From assembly GCA_027422505.1 (NCBI GenBank), contig JAPQWV010000659.1:124001-188000 (forward strand): 64,000 nucleotides of DNA. Reading direction: 5' to 3'. Each line of letters begins with the position of its first letter. The stretch's first letter is position 1. This DNA comes from Craterostigma plantagineum (Eukaryota > Streptophyta > Magnoliopsida > Lamiales > Linderniaceae). The notes under the pieces are model-generated. The model was not told the DNA's origin and did not search any database. It worked only from the letters and a program-made list of their open reading frames with translations. A program made the position numbers and the translations under genes. Positions 61,101 through 64,000 of this stretch are shown here, piece after piece.

Positions 61101-61598
61101 GAAGTCTGGCAAAATAGGCCCATTCAGTTTGTGGTTAGAGAGGCTCCTGCACAAAAGAAATATGCAAATCACATGGAGCAGTATGGGCAGAAACTTAACA
61201 TAACATTAATAACATGTTATATCAAACAACTTTATACATCCCGAAATACCAAGAACTTACAAGGCTGTAACTCTTCTTGACTTGACATCACATTTTACTC
61301 CTCTCCATCCACATGGATCATCATCCTCTGGGGTCCATTCAAGAAGGATACCATCTGAGCTAATTATAGATGTCCTAAAGTTGACCAAAGCTTGACCTAA
61401 AATTGAAGATATAATCGATAAAATCCACGAAGCTCGCTATTGTTTTCACAATTAACAGGCTCACCACTTATAAGTGGAAGTCAGACAATGAGTTGAAATC
61501 ATACCATCGGGACTGAGCGCTTCAGTGTGCTTTGATTGACCAGACAGCAAAATCATGCAGAAAAGCAACTGCAGGAAATTCCCTGACGAACTTCCCAT
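58144..61598 (-). CDS. FEI: FEI1/FEI2-type LRR receptor kinase
   Basis: Plasma-membrane leucine-rich-repeat receptor-like kinase. Arabidopsis FEI1 and FEI2 regulate cellulose deposition and cell-wall function together with SOS5. The start at 61598 gives a signal peptide ([20 protein letters not shown]). The capping domain holds [13 protein letters not shown] and [12 protein letters not shown]. About four to five LRRs follow, each on a small separate exon ([50 protein letters not shown]). The membrane helix is [19 protein letters not shown]. In the kinase: [33 protein letters not shown] (RD), DFGLAKLL. The C-terminus [17 protein letters not shown] is the FEI hallmark. Stop at 58144. Junctions checked in the kinase part are GT-AG and in phase, and no frame break was found. 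Whether it is FEI1 or FEI2 cannot be said; the split is specific to some lineages. Confidence 0.92.
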
Positions 61599-62074
61599 TG
61601 TCGAGATATAATAAAGTTATAATAAATCATAACATGTGATCGCTTGTAGTTTAGTGACGTGACAGTGAGCCACGTAAAAATTTAACCAGGTAGCTATAGC
61701 TTCCTGCAAAAGTAAAGCAAATGTCGTTAGTTCCACAAAAGCATCGAATATCCTGACATTCTTGCGGAAAATTGACTCAAAGTCCATCTTCTTAACTTCA
61801 TATTTGTCTGATGAATGCAAATCAGTGAGTAACATGATTATAGCAAACAACTTATAGAATCTGAGTCTCCAGCTCATCGATTCAAGGTAAAGTTTACTCT
61901 CCAACTCTTACGAGAGGAATTATAAACATTTTTCAGTTGGCAATTAACCTAGCAGAGGCAAATATTACTAGAAACACAGACAATACAAACATCCGACCAG
62001 AATCTAGAACAGGCGAGCTAAACATTCTTCCACGAGAAGTAAAATACCAATACCTATTTTTTTTTTTTTATTGG

Positions 62075-62119
<45 letters not shown>

Positions 62120-62394
62120 CAATACCTCTTTCCAAAAAAAAAAAAAAAAAAACTTTCCAAAAAAAAAATACCAATACCTGGAAGTGACAGTGAGTAGTGG
62201 CAGATTCGATCTATGCAATTTAGCTCATCCAAGATAAATATGCAGACTCCAACTGAGAGGTGAGCTGTAAAGATAGGTAATGGCGACAAAAATTTAAGGC
62301 TGTGATGTGTTGCTCCTCTCTCTTAGATAGATAAATGTGGACGGATGGATGCATTTGTCTATTGTGCTTTGCTTAGGGAGAGAGATGTTCGTTG

Positions 62395-62428
<34 letters not shown>

Positions 62429-62696
62429 GCACGTGTGAATGAGACGATATCGTGATGTTGCCCCCTTCAACTTTTAAGATAGAGTCCGTAAACAATTTTT
62501 CTTTTAGAAAATAGTCCTCCAAATATGTTGCTAAACAGTATCAGGTCCCTACCTTCTATCCCTTGCAATTTAGTTAGTCCTTCGTAAGATTTGATTAGAT
62601 ACACTTCTCTCGTTCTTTCGAGTTCATTTGATTTCCCAGAGAATTTCGTTAGCCAGAAACGAAACGGTGCGATATTCTGGGGTTACGCTGAAGAAG
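61599..62696. other. Divergent promoter region of FEI and the zinc-finger gene, with A-runs and a GA microsatellite
   Basis: At 62042-62178 the 12-mer ATACCAATACCT occurs three times, separated by T- and A-runs, one of them about 38 A bases. A GA microsatellite lies at about 62398-62425. The homopolymers are prone to assembly error. No gene is seen. Confidence 0.6.
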
Positions 62697-63302
62697 ATGA
62701 CGAGGGGAAAGCAAAAGATCGAAGCACAGAGAAAGAATGCGGAGAAAAATCAGAAAGCCAAGGGTTCACAAATCGAGGCTCGTGCGGATGGCCTCAAAGT
62801 TGTCTGCCCAATCTGTAAGGTAACTATTATCTCTTGATTATGTTCGTTTTTCCATATCGATTAAGTTCGATTTTCATATGTGATCGATCGTACGGGGATT
62901 CTGCTGTTTTCGATTGATGAGATTTGAAGATGAGCTAAAAGCTATTTCGTGAAGTGTTTTGCTTCTCCATATCTATTCCTTGATTCGTTCAAATCTCAAT
63001 CTATTATTGCAAGAGAGCACTTGTTTACTGAAATCAATCGTTGAAAGTAGTACCTCCTACGTATTCCAAAATCCAACACTTTGAATCAATATTTCCAATT
63101 TCCTTCAACGAACTGGCTGAGATCTCCATCTTTGTGTGTCGATTTTGCTGAATTGTATTGTTGATTATGACATTTTTTGCACGAATATTAAAACTGTGAA
63201 GATTTGGGTTTGCAGGTTTCACTAGCTAATGAAAAGCAGCTTCTTGATCATTATGGCTCTAAGCATCCCAAAGAGAAACCCCCGACAACATCCACGTCAT
63301 AG
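62697..63302 (+). CDS. Small C2H2 zinc-finger protein (At2g23090-like class)
   Basis: Two exons (62697-62819 and 63216-63302), GT-AG and in phase, give 69 residues. The first half is basic and rich in Lys and Gln (MTRGKQKIEAQRKNAEKNQK), like 4F5/SERF-type proteins. A single zinc finger follows: CPICK, then HYGSKHP across the intron, with spacing C-x2-C-x15-H-x4-H. Small plant proteins with this layout are widespread but have no settled function. The upstream ATG at 62628, in a different exon context, would add residues without conservation, so I prefer 62697. Confidence 0.8.
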
Positions 63303-63429
63303 CAGATCGGGAGAACATGCTTTTCAGTGACTGCAAACGTTGTAACTGTAATACAATGGAGAGTTCTCTGATTACGTCGTGTGTGACATTGTAATTGCAA
63401 AAGATGTGTAATGTGATATACTCAGACAA

Positions 63430-64000
63430 TTGGTTCTAGGGGTGGGCGTTCGGGTTATTTGTCGGCCCGATACTCGATAATTACTAATCGAGGCGGGTTT
63501 CGGATAGTAATTACTACCCGATCGAGTTATTCGGGTACCCGACAAATTATTTTGAAAAAATGTATTAATTTTTAACATAAACATTATAAAAAATATAATT
63601 ACATGTCTAAATATCAATATCTAATGTGAGTGGTGTTAAAGTTTTAATAGTATTTCGATTAGTTTCTTATTTTAATTGCATAATTACCAAGTGATATTTA
63701 TTATCAATGCATATATCATTGTAAAAGTTTAAAATATTATCAAAATTTTATAAATAAACACATAAAATATGCATATATTATATTTATCGAAAATAAAGCA
63801 TTCAAATATTTTAAGTGATATTACTATATTGCATGGATATTTTGATATGTATATTGCATTATCATATTTTTAGTAATTGTTTTTCAATTCAAAATTGGGT
63901 ACCCAACGTCGGGTACCCGAACCCTGATGTATACCCGACAAGCGGGTACCCACCGTAGTGAAAATCTTAACCTGAACCCAAACTATCCGAACTCGAACTA
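63430..64000. repeat. Part of a GGGTACCCG-rich repeat, cut by the window end
   Basis: The left part starts TAGGGGTGGGCGTTCGGGTT and has several GGGTACCCG or CGGGTA palindromic motifs. After an AT-rich middle the same motifs return in inverted order near 63897-63970. This is the form of a common plant hAT-like or other terminal-inverted-repeat element. The right end lies outside the window. Confidence 0.5.

Overview
This is nuclear DNA of a flowering plant, most likely a eudicot (perhaps an asterid; the species cannot be told from sequence alone). Genes are split by short GT-AG introns, spacers are AT-rich with TA, GA and TG microsatellites, and small transposons lie between genes. There are no operons, bacterial ribosome sites or CRISPR arrays.

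Layout. 0-4 kb: PMT20/21-type homogalacturonan methyltransferase (minus), with a 1-base frameshift. 4-16 kb: gene-poor and transposon-rich. It holds a retroposed element with a 16-18 bp target duplication, a broken 5' piece of a polyamine transporter gene, a Harbinger-type MITE, a small membrane-protein gene and a 985 bp Mutator-type hairpin element with a perfect 9 bp target duplication. 16-26 kb: a plastid-type SirB1/transglutaminase-like protein gene, a SINE just downstream of it, a spacer with fold-back repeats, then ABCG14. 26-31 kb: an intronless lectin receptor kinase gene and an ABCE2 (RLI2) pseudogene. 31-42 kb: XEG113 (minus), a receptor-like kinase gene, and a long-chain fatty alcohol oxidase gene (minus) with a fold-back element in its last intron. 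43-54 kb: ALKBH8-type tRNA hydroxylase, pectin acetylesterase (minus), the CCR4-type nuclease HESPERIN, and the 37-residue OST4. 54-64 kb: RLCK-VII kinase (minus, with a second 1-base frameshift), a small unknown gene, a FEI-type LRR receptor kinase (minus), and a small C2H2 zinc-finger gene.

Together. From memory of Arabidopsis locus numbers, PMT20, PUT1/2, ABCG14, ALKBH8/TRM9, HESPERIN and FEI1 lie in this same order on one stretch of chromosome 1 (At1g31850 down to At1g31420). XEG113 and FEI2 are neighbours on chromosome 2 (At2g35610/35620). The window is therefore probably an ancestral collinear block. At least four genes act on or sense the cell wall: PMT (pectin methylation), pectin acetylesterase, XEG113 (extensin arabinosylation) and FEI (wall signalling). 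I found no clearly new biological system. The most unusual structure is the nested-palindrome Mutator hairpin at 14.4-15.4 kb. The most practical result is the pair of single-base frameshifts inside otherwise conserved genes.
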